A stretch of 43,183 nucleotides of DNA from an uncultured Acidocella sp. (GTDB lineage Bacteria; Pseudomonadota; Alphaproteobacteria; Acetobacterales; Acetobacteraceae). Position 1 is the first letter of the stretch; each line of letters starts with the position of its first letter. The notes beneath the pieces are model-generated. The model was not told where the DNA came from, ran no database searches, and saw only the letters and a list, made by a program, of their open reading frames with translations. The stretch spans positions 1 to 43,183 of the forward strand of contig NZ_CAMIIE010000029.1 in NCBI RefSeq assembly GCF_946222605.1. Reading direction: 5' to 3'. The translations under genes and the position numbers were made by a program. Shown one piece after another: positions 7,993-16,665 of the stretch.

Positions 7993-8937
7993 ATGAAAAA
8001 AATCCTGAAAATATCCGTGGCCCTCTCATGCTGCCTGGCGGCGGCACCGGCCTTGGCATTCGAAAATGACAGCGCCCCTTATCCCGTCGGCACCACCTCG
8101 ATCGGCATCGCCTCCTTGCCGCCGATTCCTGGGATTTTTCTGCTGGACCAGACCAACGTGTCCGGCGCTGGCTATCTCACCGACAGCCATGGCGACAAGA
8201 AGCAGATCCCTCCCTTCAAGGTGCATTCCGTTTCAACCACGCCGCGTATTCTGATCAGCTGGCCAGTGACTTTGCCGGGCAATGGGCGCCTCTACACGCA
8301 AATCGTCCCGCCGATCGTGGTGCTGAACACGGAAATATTCGGGCAGAAATTTCATACCGCGGGTGTGGCGAATTTCACCATCACACCGTTTCTCGGCCAA
8401 TGGAACGTGACGCGGAATTTCAAAATCGCCAGCGGGCTTGACTTCATTCTGCCCACCGGCGCCTACAGCGCCAGCAAGCCCGCCATCGCCTCCGGCTATA
8501 CCACCTACTCGCCGGTGCTCTCGCTGCGCTACAACAATCCGCAGGGGCTGGATATCGGCGTTTCCAATCGCCTCTTCTTCAACAGCACGAATACCCGCAC
8601 CCATTACCATTCCGGCGATGCCTACCTGGCGGATTATATCGCCGGCTGGAATATCGGGCCGGTCGAGCTTGGCGTGACCGGCGGCTGGCTGCAGGAATAT
8701 CAGCGCGACAACCAGTATGGCGCGGCAATTCCCGGCTCGCGCCAGGAGATTTTCAGGATCGGCCCCTCCATTACCTATAGCGGCCGGTTGCTGGGGAAGA
8801 TCCCCTTCATCGTCAACGTCAATGATCAGTTCGACGTGATTTCAAAAAACGCGCCGAAGGAAAATAATTTCTGGGTGAATATCGGCTTTCCGCTATTCGC
8901 GCCGCCGCCGCCGGCCCCGCCGGTCCACGCCAGCTGA
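7993..8937 (+). CDS. Outer-membrane channel of the phenol-degradation (MetA/SphA-like) family
   Basis: This is a 314-residue exported protein with a clear signal peptide (1-22, ending ALA). The mature part is rich in alternating aromatic and polar beta-strand segments (for example SLRYNNPQGLDIGVSNRLFF) and matches the transporter-like family often encoded with aromatic-degradation genes (PF13557). A beta-barrel in the outer membrane that admits hydrophobic aromatic compounds is the usual proposal. The ATG follows GGGG with short spacing. It is separated by 157 bases from the FAH gene and by 11 bases from the MFS gene, suggesting a transport sub-operon. Confidence 0.78.
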   Translation: MKKILKISVALSCCLAAAPALAFENDSAPYPVGTTSIGIASLPPIPGIFLLDQTNVSGAGYLTDSHGDKKQIPPFKVHSVSTTPRILISWPVTLPGNGRLYTQIVPPIVVLNTEIFGQKFHTAGVANFTITPFLGQWNVTRNFKIASGLDFILPTGAYSASKPAIASGYTTYSPVLSLRYNNPQGLDIGVSNRLFFNSTNTRTHYHSGDAYLADYIAGWNIGPVELGVTGGWLQEYQRDNQYGAAIPGSRQEIFRIGPSITYSGRLLGKIPFIVNVNDQFDVISKNAPKENNFWVNIGFPLFAPPPPAPPVHAS

Positions 8938-8948
8938 AGGAGCGGAGG

Positions 8949-10145
8949 ATGAACGAGACGCAACGCCAGGCCGGAACCGGCCAGGGCATCTTGTTGCTGT
9001 GCGGGTCGTGCCTGCCCATTCTGGGCGCCGTCCTGCTTGGGCCGGTGCTGGCCGAGGTGCAGGCGCATTTCATCACAACCCCCAATGTCGCGGCCCTGAC
9101 GCCGGTGATGCTCACCATCCCGGCCCTGATGATCGCGGTGTTTTCGCCCCTGGCCGGCTGGCTCGCGGACAGATTCGGCAGACGCCATCTGCTGCTGATC
9201 GGCTTGCTGGTTTACACGCTATTCGGCACCGCGCCGCTCTATTTGCAGGGTTTGCACGCCATCGTGCTCTCGCGCGCCGGGCTGGGGCTTGCCGAGGCGG
9301 TGGTGATGACCATCTGCACCGCGCTGATCGGCGATTATTTCGAAGGACGCCGGCGTATGCTCTGGCTCTCCCTGCAGGGGGCGGTCGCGTCCTTCGCGGC
9401 GTCGGTGTTTTTCGGGCTCGGCGGCGCGCTGGGGGAGTTTGGCTGGCGCACGCCGTTCTGGCTCTATGTCGCCGGCATCGTGATGTTTCCCTTTGCCTTG
9501 AAGCTGTTGTGGGAGCCTTCCCGGCCGCATCGCCTGACGCCGCATCTGGGGGCGCAGAAGCTGCCCTGGCGGGTGCTGGCCGTGGCTTACCCCTTTGCCT
9601 TGGTCACCGGCATCGCGCTGCTGATGGTGCCCATTCAGCTCAGCTTCATTCTGCACGGGCTGGGGCTGGATTCGCCGGCCATTGCGGGGCTGCTTTCCGC
9701 CGGCAACCAGGCCTCGGTGTTGGCCGGCGCCTTGCTGTTCCGCCTGCTGGTGCGCTTTGGCTATGTGCCGGTGTTCGGCGGCGGGTTTTTCGCGGCTGGC
9801 GCTGGGCTGCTGCTGGTTTCGGTCAGCAAGGGGCAGGGCGGTTTGCTGCTGGGCGGCTGTTTGAACGGCTTCGGGTGCGGTCTGTTGCTGGTGGGGCTGA
9901 TCACCTGGGCGCTGGCGGCGCTGCCCTCGAAGGTTCGCGGGGTTGGCGCCGGTGGCTTCAATAGCTGCGTGTTCCTCGGCGAATTCCTCAGCCCGCTTGT
10001 CATCCTGCTTTTGCGCCATGGCGGGGTCAGCCTGGTGAGCGCCATGGCTTTTTGCGGCTGGGGGCTGGTGGCCTTGATGGTGCCCGCCTTGCTCGCGCCT
10101 CTGGCCATTCGCGTTCAAGCCGCCGCTCTGCCGGCGGCCGACTGA
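8949..10145 (+). CDS. MFS transporter
   Basis: This is a 398-residue inner-membrane protein with about 12 hydrophobic segments and the major-facilitator motif A between helices 2 and 3 (GWLADRFGRR). A proton-coupled transporter is expected. The ribosome binding site AAGGAG and the ATG lie 11 bases after the channel gene. Its position between an outer-membrane channel and catabolic enzymes suggests uptake of the aromatic substrate, although export of an intermediate cannot be excluded. Confidence 0.9.
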   Translation: MNETQRQAGTGQGILLLCGSCLPILGAVLLGPVLAEVQAHFITTPNVAALTPVMLTIPALMIAVFSPLAGWLADRFGRRHLLLIGLLVYTLFGTAPLYLQGLHAIVLSRAGLGLAEAVVMTICTALIGDYFEGRRRMLWLSLQGAVASFAASVFFGLGGALGEFGWRTPFWLYVAGIVMFPFALKLLWEPSRPHRLTPHLGAQKLPWRVLAVAYPFALVTGIALLMVPIQLSFILHGLGLDSPAIAGLLSAGNQASVLAGALLFRLLVRFGYVPVFGGGFFAAGAGLLLVSVSKGQGGLLLGGCLNGFGCGLLLVGLITWALAALPSKVRGVGAGGFNSCVFLGEFLSPLVILLLRHGGVSLVSAMAFCGWGLVALMVPALLAPLAIRVQAAALPAAD

Positions 10146-10193
10146 ACATATCCGCGCCCGGCTCGCGGATTGCCCTTTCTGGAGTGAAGTTGA

Positions 10194-10976
10194 ATGAGAC
10201 GCTTTCTCGATCTTTCAGTCGCCATCGATAACGACACCCTGGCCGACCCGCCGCCGCTGCGGCCAAAAATCTTCTATCAGGATCACGCGCAAAGCGTCGC
10301 GGAAGTGCTGAATTTTTTCCCCGGCCTCAGGCAAGACCAATTGCCGGATGGGGCCGGCTGGGCGGTTGAGAGCTTGCAGCTCACCGCCCATAACGGCACG
10401 CATCTGGACGCGCCCTGGCATTATCATCCGACGATGGATGACGGCGCGCGCGCGATCACGATCGACGAAGTGCCGCTGGATTGGTGTTATCGTCCCGGCG
10501 TCAAGCTGGATTTCCGGCATATGGAAGACGGCTATGTGGCGAGCGCGGCGGATATCGAGGCGGAGTTGCGGCGGATCGGTTATACGTTGCGGCCGCTGGA
10601 TATCGTGGTCATCAACACCGCCGCCGGCGCGGCATATGGCACGCCGGCTTATCTGGGCAAAGGCTGCGGAATCGGCCGTGAGGCGACTTTATATTTGCTG
10701 GAGCGGGGCGTGCGCGTCGCCGGCACCGACGCCTGGAGCTGGGACGCGCCCTTTCCCCTTACAGCCAGACGCTTTGCCGAAACCGGCGATGCGTCGTTGA
10801 TCTGGGAAGGGCACAAGGCCGGCGCCAAGATCGGCTATTGTCACCTGGAAAAGCTCGCCCGCCTGGCGGAGCTGCCGCCCTTTGGTTTCGACATCATTTG
10901 CTTTCCGACCAAAATCAAGAATGGCTCGGCGGGCTGGACCAGGGCGGTCGCTGTATGGGAGGCGGAGACGGCGTGA
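10194..10976 (+). CDS. Cyclase-family metal-dependent hydrolase (kynurenine-formamidase-like)
   Basis: This 260-residue protein is of the cyclase/kynurenine formamidase fold (PF04199). The metal-binding signature HNGTHLDAPWHY is intact at about residues 66-77, with further conserved GTDAWSWD and an ICFPTKIKNGSAG-type C-terminal segment. Family members hydrolyse N-formyl, imide or lactone bonds using divalent metal, or serve as isatin hydrolase. GGAG precedes the ATG by nine bases. As the last gene of the rightward run it may hydrolyse a cyclic or amide-type intermediate, hinting that the substrate could be nitrogen-containing or lactonising, but that is inference. A family A repeat follows ten bases after the stop. 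Confidence 0.85.
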   Translation: MRRFLDLSVAIDNDTLADPPPLRPKIFYQDHAQSVAEVLNFFPGLRQDQLPDGAGWAVESLQLTAHNGTHLDAPWHYHPTMDDGARAITIDEVPLDWCYRPGVKLDFRHMEDGYVASAADIEAELRRIGYTLRPLDIVVINTAAGAAYGTPAYLGKGCGIGREATLYLLERGVRVAGTDAWSWDAPFPLTARRFAETGDASLIWEGHKAGAKIGYCHLEKLARLAELPPFGFDIICFPTKIKNGSAGWTRAVAVWEAETA

Positions 10977-10986
10977 TCGCCGTCTT

Positions 10987-11090
10987 TAGAGCATCAAGCT
11001 TTTAGCTTGATGCTCTAGATTTTGTTTTAGCGAGCAATTTCATGTGTTTATTTTGACGCTGGCGCGTCAACCTAAACACATATTGCTCTA
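10987..11090 (-). mobile_element. Family A MITE-like element, copy A1
   Basis: This 104-bp copy of a dispersed element begins and ends with TA and has 7-base inverted ends TAGAGCA/TGCTCTA. A perfect hairpin with 14-bp arms (10987-11017) and an AAA/TTT loop is followed by a second, larger imperfect hairpin (about 11034-11090). The site without the element would read CTT-TA-ACC, a Y-TA-R target. It lies just past the cyclase stop and may affect the message end. No transposase is encoded. Confidence 0.85.
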
Positions 11091-11229
11091 ACCCTCTTTT
11101 GTTCCGCTGACCTGCATGTAAGAAGCGATCTGAGCGTGCCCGTTTCAGACGAGCTTTTCAGCCTTGTCTTTTGATCCGGCCAACAAATCCAGCAGGTTCA
11201 AAATCAGCCAAATTATTCATTGAAAAACC

Positions 11230-11305
11230 TGGCTCCCGAAGTAGGACTCGAACCTACGACCGAGCGATTAACAGTCGCTTGCTCTACCAACTGAGCTATT
11301 CGGGA
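11230..11305 (-). tRNA. tRNA-Asn (anticodon GTT)
   Basis: This is a 76-nt tRNA read leftward from 11305. The acceptor stem is TCCCGAA/TTCGGGA with discriminator G and encoded CCA, and the T arm contains GTTCGAGTC. The anticodon stem AGCGA/TCGCT encloses loop CTGTTAA, giving anticodon GTT for asparagine. It lies convergent to a tRNA-Leu gene about 180 bases further on. The bases between hold no gene. Confidence 0.97.
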
Positions 11306-11488
11306 CCGGTGGGCGGCTCTATAAACAACGCCCCGGAGGCTGGCAAGTGCCCTTGGCAAATAAATGACAGCTTTCTCCTCAACGCCCTGTAAGCGCTTGT
11401 TCAGCTTAAAAAACAGCTGCTTCGCGGCGGCAGGGCGGCCGCGCCAGTTGATTTCGCCGCGGGCCTCACTTACAGAAGGCGCAGCCAG

Positions 11489-11575
11489 GCGGGTGTGGTG
11501 GAACTGGTAGACGCGCCGGACTCAAAATCCGGTTCCAGCAATGGAGTGTCGGTTCGATTCCGACCACCCGCACCA
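11489..11575 (+). tRNA. tRNA-Leu (anticodon CAA)
   Basis: This 87-nt class II tRNA has acceptor stem GCGGGTG/CACCCGC, discriminator A and encoded CCA. The anticodon stem CCGGA/TCCGG encloses loop CTCAAAA, giving anticodon CAA (reads TTG, leucine). A long variable arm (TTCCAGCAATGGAGT region) confirms a leucine-type tRNA. The 213 bases to the next gene (11576-11788) show nothing recognisable. Confidence 0.97.
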
Positions 11576-11788
11576 GGCTTCCCAACCCTGTTTCATCGGC
11601 CCGCACCGCGCCTCAGCCCGCGTCAAAACCGACCGTAAAAGAGCGGCGCAGGGTATTGCGCAAAATCGCAAATCATCCGTCGGATTGCCGCAAAAACCTC
11701 GATCGCCGCCGCCTGTTCCCCTCATCTGGACAAGGCGCCGTGGTTCCTGGAAGCTCACCTGGGCTGAAACCAGGCGCCGGGGCGATGA

Positions 11789-12295
11789 ATGACACGCGAT
11801 GAGATCTACCGGCATATAGCCTTCGTCCTGCGCTGCTCAGCTGCTGCCGCGCTGGCTTATCTGGCGGCCCGTGGAGTCGGGCTGCCGCACCCGGTCTGGG
11901 CGACGATGAGCGGCATCATCGTCTCCCAGGAAAAACTCAACGATACCAGCCGCGCCGCGCTCTGGCGGCTCACCGGCACGCTCGTCGGCGTCGTCTCGGC
12001 GGTGATTATCGGCGGCGCGCTGGTCGCCTTTGGCGCGCCGGTCCCGTTGCAGCTGGCCGGCGCCGTGTGTTTCTGCGCCGTGCTGGTGCGGCTCTGGCCG
12101 AATTTGCGGGTGTCGATGTGGACGGCGCCGATCGTGCTGCTCACCGTCGATCCCGGTGACACGATTCTGCAGACCGGCATCTGGCGGGGCAGCGAGGTGC
12201 TGCTGGGCGGGCTCATCGGCATCGCCTTCCACGCCTTGGCGGAGCGCGCCATCACCTGGCTGGACGCGCACGAGTCCAGACCGCCCCAGGGCTGA
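11789..12295 (+). CDS. FUSC-family inner-membrane protein, half-size
   Basis: This 168-residue membrane protein has about four to five hydrophobic segments and resembles the N-terminal membrane half of FUSC/aromatic-acid-exporter-like proteins (PWVATMSG-like motif seen here as HPVWATMSGIIVSQE). Full exporters of this family are several times longer and carry a cytoplasmic domain, which is absent. It may therefore be a compact single-module version acting as an oligomer. The transported compound is unknown. The ATG at 11789 was chosen. An out-of-frame ATG lies four bases earlier. Confidence 0.75.
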   Translation: MTRDEIYRHIAFVLRCSAAAALAYLAARGVGLPHPVWATMSGIIVSQEKLNDTSRAALWRLTGTLVGVVSAVIIGGALVAFGAPVPLQLAGAVCFCAVLVRLWPNLRVSMWTAPIVLLTVDPGDTILQTGIWRGSEVLLGGLIGIAFHALAERAITWLDAHESRPPQG

Positions 12296-12390
12296 GCAAG
12301 AAGCGGAGCGGTGTTGCTGCATTGCAACTTGTCGCGGGGGGCAAGGACACTCATCTAGCGTCACGAACAATCCGCTGGGGAGTGGTGATC

Positions 12391-14655
12391 ATGTCGGAAA
12401 AGCTGCGCTTTGAAACCTATAAGGCGCCGGCCGGTGGCTGGGGGGCGGCGAAAGCCACCGCCAAGGTGCTGCTGGAACAGAGCGTGGTGGTGAAAGGCAG
12501 CCAGGCGCTGCTGAAGATGAACCATCCGGACGGCTTCAAATGCCCAAGCTGCGCCTGGCCGAATCCGGACCGCGAGAAGAAGCTGGAATTCTGCGAGAAC
12601 GGCGCCAAGGCGCTGGCCGTGGAAGCCACGCGCAAGCGCGTCACCCGTGAATTCTTCGCCCAGTACAGCGTCACCGAGCTGATGGCGCAGTCCGATCACT
12701 GGCTGGAGGAGCAAGGCCGCCTGACCGAGCCGATGCGCTACGATGCCGCCACCGACCATTACGTGCCGGTTTCCTGGGACGATGCCTATAAGCTGATCGC
12801 CAGCGCGCTGAACGCCCTCGCCAGCCCCGACGAGGCGGAATTCTACACCTCCGGCCGCACCTCCAACGAGGCCGCCTTCCTCTATTCCGTGTTCGTGCGC
12901 GAATTCGGCACCAATAATTTCCCCGATTGCTCGAATATGTGCCACGAGCCGACCAGCCGCGGCCTGCCAATGTCGATCGGCATCGGCAAGGGCACGGTGG
13001 TGATCGGCGATTTCGCCAAGGCCGAGGCGATCTTCATCATCGGCCAGAATACCGGCACCAACAGCCCGCGCATGATGACCGAGCTGGTGCATGCCAGGAA
13101 GCGCAACGTGCCGATCGTGGCGGTGAACCCGATGCCCGAGCGCGCCCTGATCCGCTTCACCGAGCCGCAGGACATGGTGGAGATGGCCACTTTCCAGTCC
13201 ACCCCGATCTCCAGCGAATTCGTGCATATCAAGATCGGCGGCGACGTGGCGCTGCTCAAGGGCATCATGAAGGTGCTGTTCGAGCGCGATGCGGCCGGAG
13301 AAAAGGTGTTGGATGAAGATTTCATCCGCGACCACACCCATGGCTTCGAGGCGCTGAAGGCGGATATCGAGGCCACCAGCTGGGCGGATATCGTCGCGGT
13401 CTCCGGCATCGAGGAAGCGCAGATCCGGCGTTGCGCGGATATCTATATCGCCTCCAACGCCACCATCATCTGTTTCGGCATGGGCGTCACCCAGCACCAG
13501 CAGGGCGCGCGGGTGATCCAGCAGATCGCCAATCTGTTGATGCTGCGCGGGAATTTCGGCAAGCCCGGGGCCGGCATCTGCCCGGTGCGCGGCCATTCCA
13601 ACGTGCAGGGGGACCGTACCGTCGGTATCGATGAGAAGCCGACCGCAGCCTATCTGGACAAGTTGCAGGAGGTTTTCGGCTTCGCCCCGCCGCGTGAGCA
13701 TGGCCATCATGTGGTCGAGAGCGTGAAGGCGATGATCGAGGGCAGCGCCAAGGTATTCATCGGCATGGGCGGGAATTTCATCCACGCCATCCCGGACACC
13801 GTTGCCGCGTATGAGGCGATGCGCCGGCTCAACCTCACCGTCGGCATCGCCACCAAGCTCAATCGCGGCCATCTGGTGCATGGCAAGCAGGCCTTGATCC
13901 TGCCCGTCATCGCCCGTTCCGAGATCGACAACCAGGCCAGCGGCCCGCAATTCGTCACCATCGAGGATGCGATGTCCAACGTCACCGCCTCGCGCGGGGT
14001 GTTGGAGCCGGCAAGTGCCGATCTGCGCTCGGAGATCGAGATCGTCTGCCGCATGGCGATGGCGACGCTGCCCAACAGCGTGGTGCCCTGGGCCGAATAT
14101 ATCGCGGATTATAATCTCATCCGCGACCGCATCGCGGATGTGTATCCGGATTTGTTCGCCGGGTTCAATCAGCGGATCAAGGCGCCGGGCGGCTTCCATC
14201 TCAACAACCCGCCGCGTTCCCGGCAGTGGAAGACCGACACCGGCAAGGCGAATTTCCTGATCATCGAAGGGCTGGATGAGGATAAGCCGATTGGCGGGGC
14301 GGAGATGTTCCGCCTCTCCACCGTGCGCTCGCACGACCAGTACAACACCACCATCTATTCCAATTCGGACCGTTATCGCGGCGTCTATGATGGGCGGATG
14401 GTGCTGTTCATGAATGAGGCGGATATGCGCGATCACGGCATCGCGCCGCAGGCCAAGGTGGGGCTGGAGACGATTGCGGATGACGGGGTGGAGCGCCGGG
14501 TGATGGGGCTGACCGTCTATCCCTACCAGATGCCGCGCGGCAGCCTGGCCGGCTACTACCCGGAGCTGAACCCGCTGCTGCCGATCGGGCATCACGACGA
14601 AATCTCCGGCACGCCCGCGGCCAAGTCGATCCCGGTAAGGATCCTAAACTCATAA
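12391..14655 (+). CDS. YdeP/FdhF-like molybdopterin oxidoreductase
   Basis: This 754-residue molybdenum enzyme is of the DMSO-reductase superfamily, in the YdeP-type branch of formate-dehydrogenase-alpha-like proteins. An N-terminal CPSCAWPNPD (about residues 47-56) replaces the four-cysteine iron-sulfur motif of true formate dehydrogenases. Further landmarks are FYTSGRTSNEAAFLY, NMCHEPTSRG, GQNTGTNSPRMM and the molybdopterin-binding C-terminal domain. No signal peptide is seen, so it is cytoplasmic. The ATG at 12391 follows GGGGAG. An earlier in-frame start at 12322 adds 23 unrelated residues. YdeP has been linked to acid tolerance in enterobacteria. The reaction here is unproven. The TAA stop coincides with the first bases of a family B repeat. 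Confidence 0.9.
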   Translation: MSEKLRFETYKAPAGGWGAAKATAKVLLEQSVVVKGSQALLKMNHPDGFKCPSCAWPNPDREKKLEFCENGAKALAVEATRKRVTREFFAQYSVTELMAQSDHWLEEQGRLTEPMRYDAATDHYVPVSWDDAYKLIASALNALASPDEAEFYTSGRTSNEAAFLYSVFVREFGTNNFPDCSNMCHEPTSRGLPMSIGIGKGTVVIGDFAKAEAIFIIGQNTGTNSPRMMTELVHARKRNVPIVAVNPMPERALIRFTEPQDMVEMATFQSTPISSEFVHIKIGGDVALLKGIMKVLFERDAAGEKVLDEDFIRDHTHGFEALKADIEATSWADIVAVSGIEEAQIRRCADIYIASNATIICFGMGVTQHQQGARVIQQIANLLMLRGNFGKPGAGICPVRGHSNVQGDRTVGIDEKPTAAYLDKLQEVFGFAPPREHGHHVVESVKAMIEGSAKVFIGMGGNFIHAIPDTVAAYEAMRRLNLTVGIATKLNRGHLVHGKQALILPVIARSEIDNQASGPQFVTIEDAMSNVTASRGVLEPASADLRSEIEIVCRMAMATLPNSVVPWAEYIADYNLIRDRIADVYPDLFAGFNQRIKAPGGFHLNNPPRSRQWKTDTGKANFLIIEGLDEDKPIGGAEMFRLSTVRSHDQYNTTIYSNSDRYRGVYDGRMVLFMNEADMRDHGIAPQAKVGLETIADDGVERRVMGLTVYPYQMPRGSLAGYYPELNPLLPIGHHDEISGTPAAKSIPVRILNS

Positions 14656-14754
14656 AAGTTTTTGGCGCCGCTTTTTTCAAAAAGCGGCAAAAACCTCTGG
14701 GGTGGTGGCAACCGCGTTGCACCCCCCCGGCCTTTTCCCCGCCAAAAATTTTTA
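14653..14754 (+). repeat. Family B palindromic repeat, copy B1
   Basis: This 102-bp dispersed repeat starts with the stop codon of the molybdopterin oxidoreductase. Its ends are inverted repeats: TAAAAGTTTTTGGCG (14653-14667) against CGCCAAAAATTTTTA (14740-14754), 14 of 15 matching. Inside is the hairpin GCCGCTTTTT-TC-AAAAAGCGGC, followed by a GC-rich segment. Similar sequences occur at 22281, 34671 and 38339. Confidence 0.7.
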
Positions 14755-14781
14755 CTTATATTGCAAAGCTTTATGCTGTGT

Positions 14782-16050
14782 TCACGGATGTGCCGGGGCC
14801 AGTCGCGCCAGCAGGCTCAGTGCCGCCCCCAGCACAAACCCGACCAGCGTGCCGTTCACCCGGATATATTGCAGATCCTTGCCCACCCGCAGCTCCAGCT
14901 TCTCGGTGATGGTCTTCGCATCCCAGGCGCCGACGACATGGCCGATGAATTTCGCCCCTTCCGCCTGGGCGCTCGGCAATAGCCGCAGCACGCCGCCGCG
15001 CAGCGCCTCGTTCAGCCGCGCCTGGGTCGCCTCGTCGCGCCCCAGCACCTCGGCCAGATTGACCAGAGCCGCCTCAATCACCGCCACCGAGCGCCCATGC
15101 GGGTTGGCGGCATCCAGCTCCAGCGCCCGGCGCATCCTGGCCCAGACATCCCAGACCCAGGCCTGCACTGTCTCATGCGTCATCACCGCGCGCAGCGCCT
15201 GGCCGAGCTCGGCGGCGCGGGCCGGGTCGGTCTCCAGCTTGGCGATTTCGGCGCGTACCCATTCATCGAAGGCATCGCGGATCTCGGAGCTGTCAGGGCT
15301 GATCTTGTCCAGCTCGCTATTCACCGCCGAGAGCACGCGCTTGGCGATGCCTGCCCCCACCGCCCAGCCGACAAATTTGCCGCCATGCTCAGCGACGCGC
15401 TCCTTGATCGCCTCGCGCAGATTTTCCTCCCGCGCCGCCAGCATCTCCTTCACCTGGGCCAGGATGAAGCTGAACATCTCCTGATGCTTGCCGCCTTCCA
15501 CCAGCCCGGCGAGGGCGCGCGCCACCACCACCCCGGCGGCGCGCCCGCCGACCAGCTTGGGCAGCAGCCGGTTGAGCAGGCGCCGGGCCCGCCCATCCTC
15601 GATGCTGGCCAGCAGCTTGGGCAGCATCCCGGCCAGCGCCTCGGCCAATGGCCGTGAAGCGGCCGGGTCGGCCAGGAAGCGGCGCAGGATGGCGGCGCCG
15701 TCCAGCTCCGCCAGCAACCGGCGCATATCGGACTCGGTGAACACATGGTTGGCGACGAACCGCCCCAGCGCATCGCCCAGGCGCTGCTTCTGCGCCGGCA
15801 GAATCGCGGTATGCGGGATCGGCAGCCCCAGAGGATGGCGGAACAAAGCGGTGACGGCGAACCAGTCCGCCACCCCGCCGATGAACCCGGCCTTGGCGGC
15901 GTCGCGCAGCAGCTCGGTCCAGCTGGAGGCGGGCAGCCAGTAGCTGCCAAGAGCCAGGGCGGCCATCAGCAGCAGCAGCGATGAGGCGAAAATTTTGTGG
16001 CGACGAAGCGCTGTGCGCAGGGGGGCGTCAGGGTCTTGCGGCATGGCCAT
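14782..16050 (-). CDS. DUF445 membrane-associated protein
   Basis: This 422-residue protein is of the DUF445 (YjiN-like) family. An N-terminal hydrophobic segment (about residues 18-40) is followed by the family hallmark GFIGGVADWFAVTALFRHPLGLPIPHTAI, split here as GGVADWFAVTALF and RHPLGLPIPHTAI. The rest is long amphipathic helices. A last hydrophobic stretch (GTLVGFVLGAALSLL) sits near the C-terminus. The molecular function of the family is unknown. The ATG at 16050 was used. The ATG at 16044 is an equally possible start, and neither has a clear ribosome binding site. It faces the YdeP-like gene with a family B repeat between the two convergent stops. Confidence 0.9.
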   Translation of the reverse strand: MAMPQDPDAPLRTALRRHKIFASSLLLLMAALALGSYWLPASSWTELLRDAAKAGFIGGVADWFAVTALFRHPLGLPIPHTAILPAQKQRLGDALGRFVANHVFTESDMRRLLAELDGAAILRRFLADPAASRPLAEALAGMLPKLLASIEDGRARRLLNRLLPKLVGGRAAGVVVARALAGLVEGGKHQEMFSFILAQVKEMLAAREENLREAIKERVAEHGGKFVGWAVGAGIAKRVLSAVNSELDKISPDSSEIRDAFDEWVRAEIAKLETDPARAAELGQALRAVMTHETVQAWVWDVWARMRRALELDAANPHGRSVAVIEAALVNLAEVLGRDEATQARLNEALRGGVLRLLPSAQAEGAKFIGHVVGAWDAKTITEKLELRVGKDLQYIRVNGTLVGFVLGAALSLLARLAPAHP

Positions 16051-16094
16051 GCGGAAATAGATGGCCCAGCTTAGCCCGCAAGTACACCCGGCCG

Positions 16095-16469
16095 CTAATT
16101 GCTGCCCTCGCCCGGCAGGCCGGGCAGGCCCCGTCCGCCTTGCGGGACATAGCCCGGATCGCTTGGCTGGGCCTTCATGCCGGTCAGCGGGTTCACCTGC
16201 ACATTGTCGCGGTAGCAGCCCTGGCCATCATTCACCCCGCCGACGGAATTGCACTGGTCCTGCGCATTCAGCGCCAGGCCGGAGCTGGGGTCGATCTGCA
16301 CGCCATTGCGCCGGCAATCCGTATAGGAGCCGATGCCGCCCACCGCCTGGCAGGACGGGTCGCGATCCGCCCCGACGATGCCGCTGCTCTGCGCCAAAGC
16401 CGGACGCGCCAGCAGCGCAAGGCAGATGGCGAAACAGAGATGCCGTCCGGCCATGAATATCCCCCTCAT
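16095..16469 (-). CDS. Secreted protein with two Cys-containing repeats, unknown function
   Basis: No known family was recognised in this 124-residue exported protein. A signal peptide covers residues 1-26 (hydrophobic core LCFAICLALLA, cleavage after ALA). The mature part holds two 28-residue repeats (40-67 and 73-100). Each has two cysteines 12 apart (C40/C52 and C73/C85), a VGG after the first cysteine, and a VQ-[IV]-[DN]-P segment followed by [ST]-G. The tail is rich in Gly and Pro. The four cysteines could form one disulfide per repeat in the periplasm. It lies 44 bases beyond the DUF445 start on the same strand. Confidence 0.7.
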   Translation of the reverse strand: MRGIFMAGRHLCFAICLALLARPALAQSSGIVGADRDPSCQAVGGIGSYTDCRRNGVQIDPSSGLALNAQDQCNSVGGVNDGQGCYRDNVQVNPLTGMKAQPSDPGYVPQGGRGLPGLPGEGSN

Positions 16470-16665
16470 TCAGCTTCTCCACGATGGCCAAGCCCGGCGC
16501 GCGCCGCAACCATGACCCGCACGGTTTTTATTGCATTTTAAAGGATCTGGGGCGTATCGTCGGGTCCGAGGATGAGTCCGGCGCAATCGCCGGGCGGCGT
16601 CAGTCTCTGTCCGAAAAAGCGGTCTGTGAATATCGCGTGCCATCGCAAGATGGAGGGTCAAGGCA

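Noticed and set aside
1..11575. The catabolic block as a genomic island integrated at the tRNA-Asn/tRNA-Leu pair
   Set aside because: No integrase, no tRNA 3'-end direct repeat and no visible composition change. The left boundary is outside the window.
12361..14595. A 744-codon open frame on the minus strand antisense to the molybdopterin oxidoreductase
   Set aside because: It lies entirely opposite a well-supported gene in GC-rich DNA, has no recognisable domain and reflects third-position GC bias. Similar long antisense frames occur opposite maeB, secD and gatB.
14653..14754. Family B copies as ordinary rho-independent terminators
   Set aside because: The T-run is part of the stem and is followed by the pairing A-run and GC-rich DNA, not by a free U-tract. 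Termination may still occur, but the sequence does not show it.
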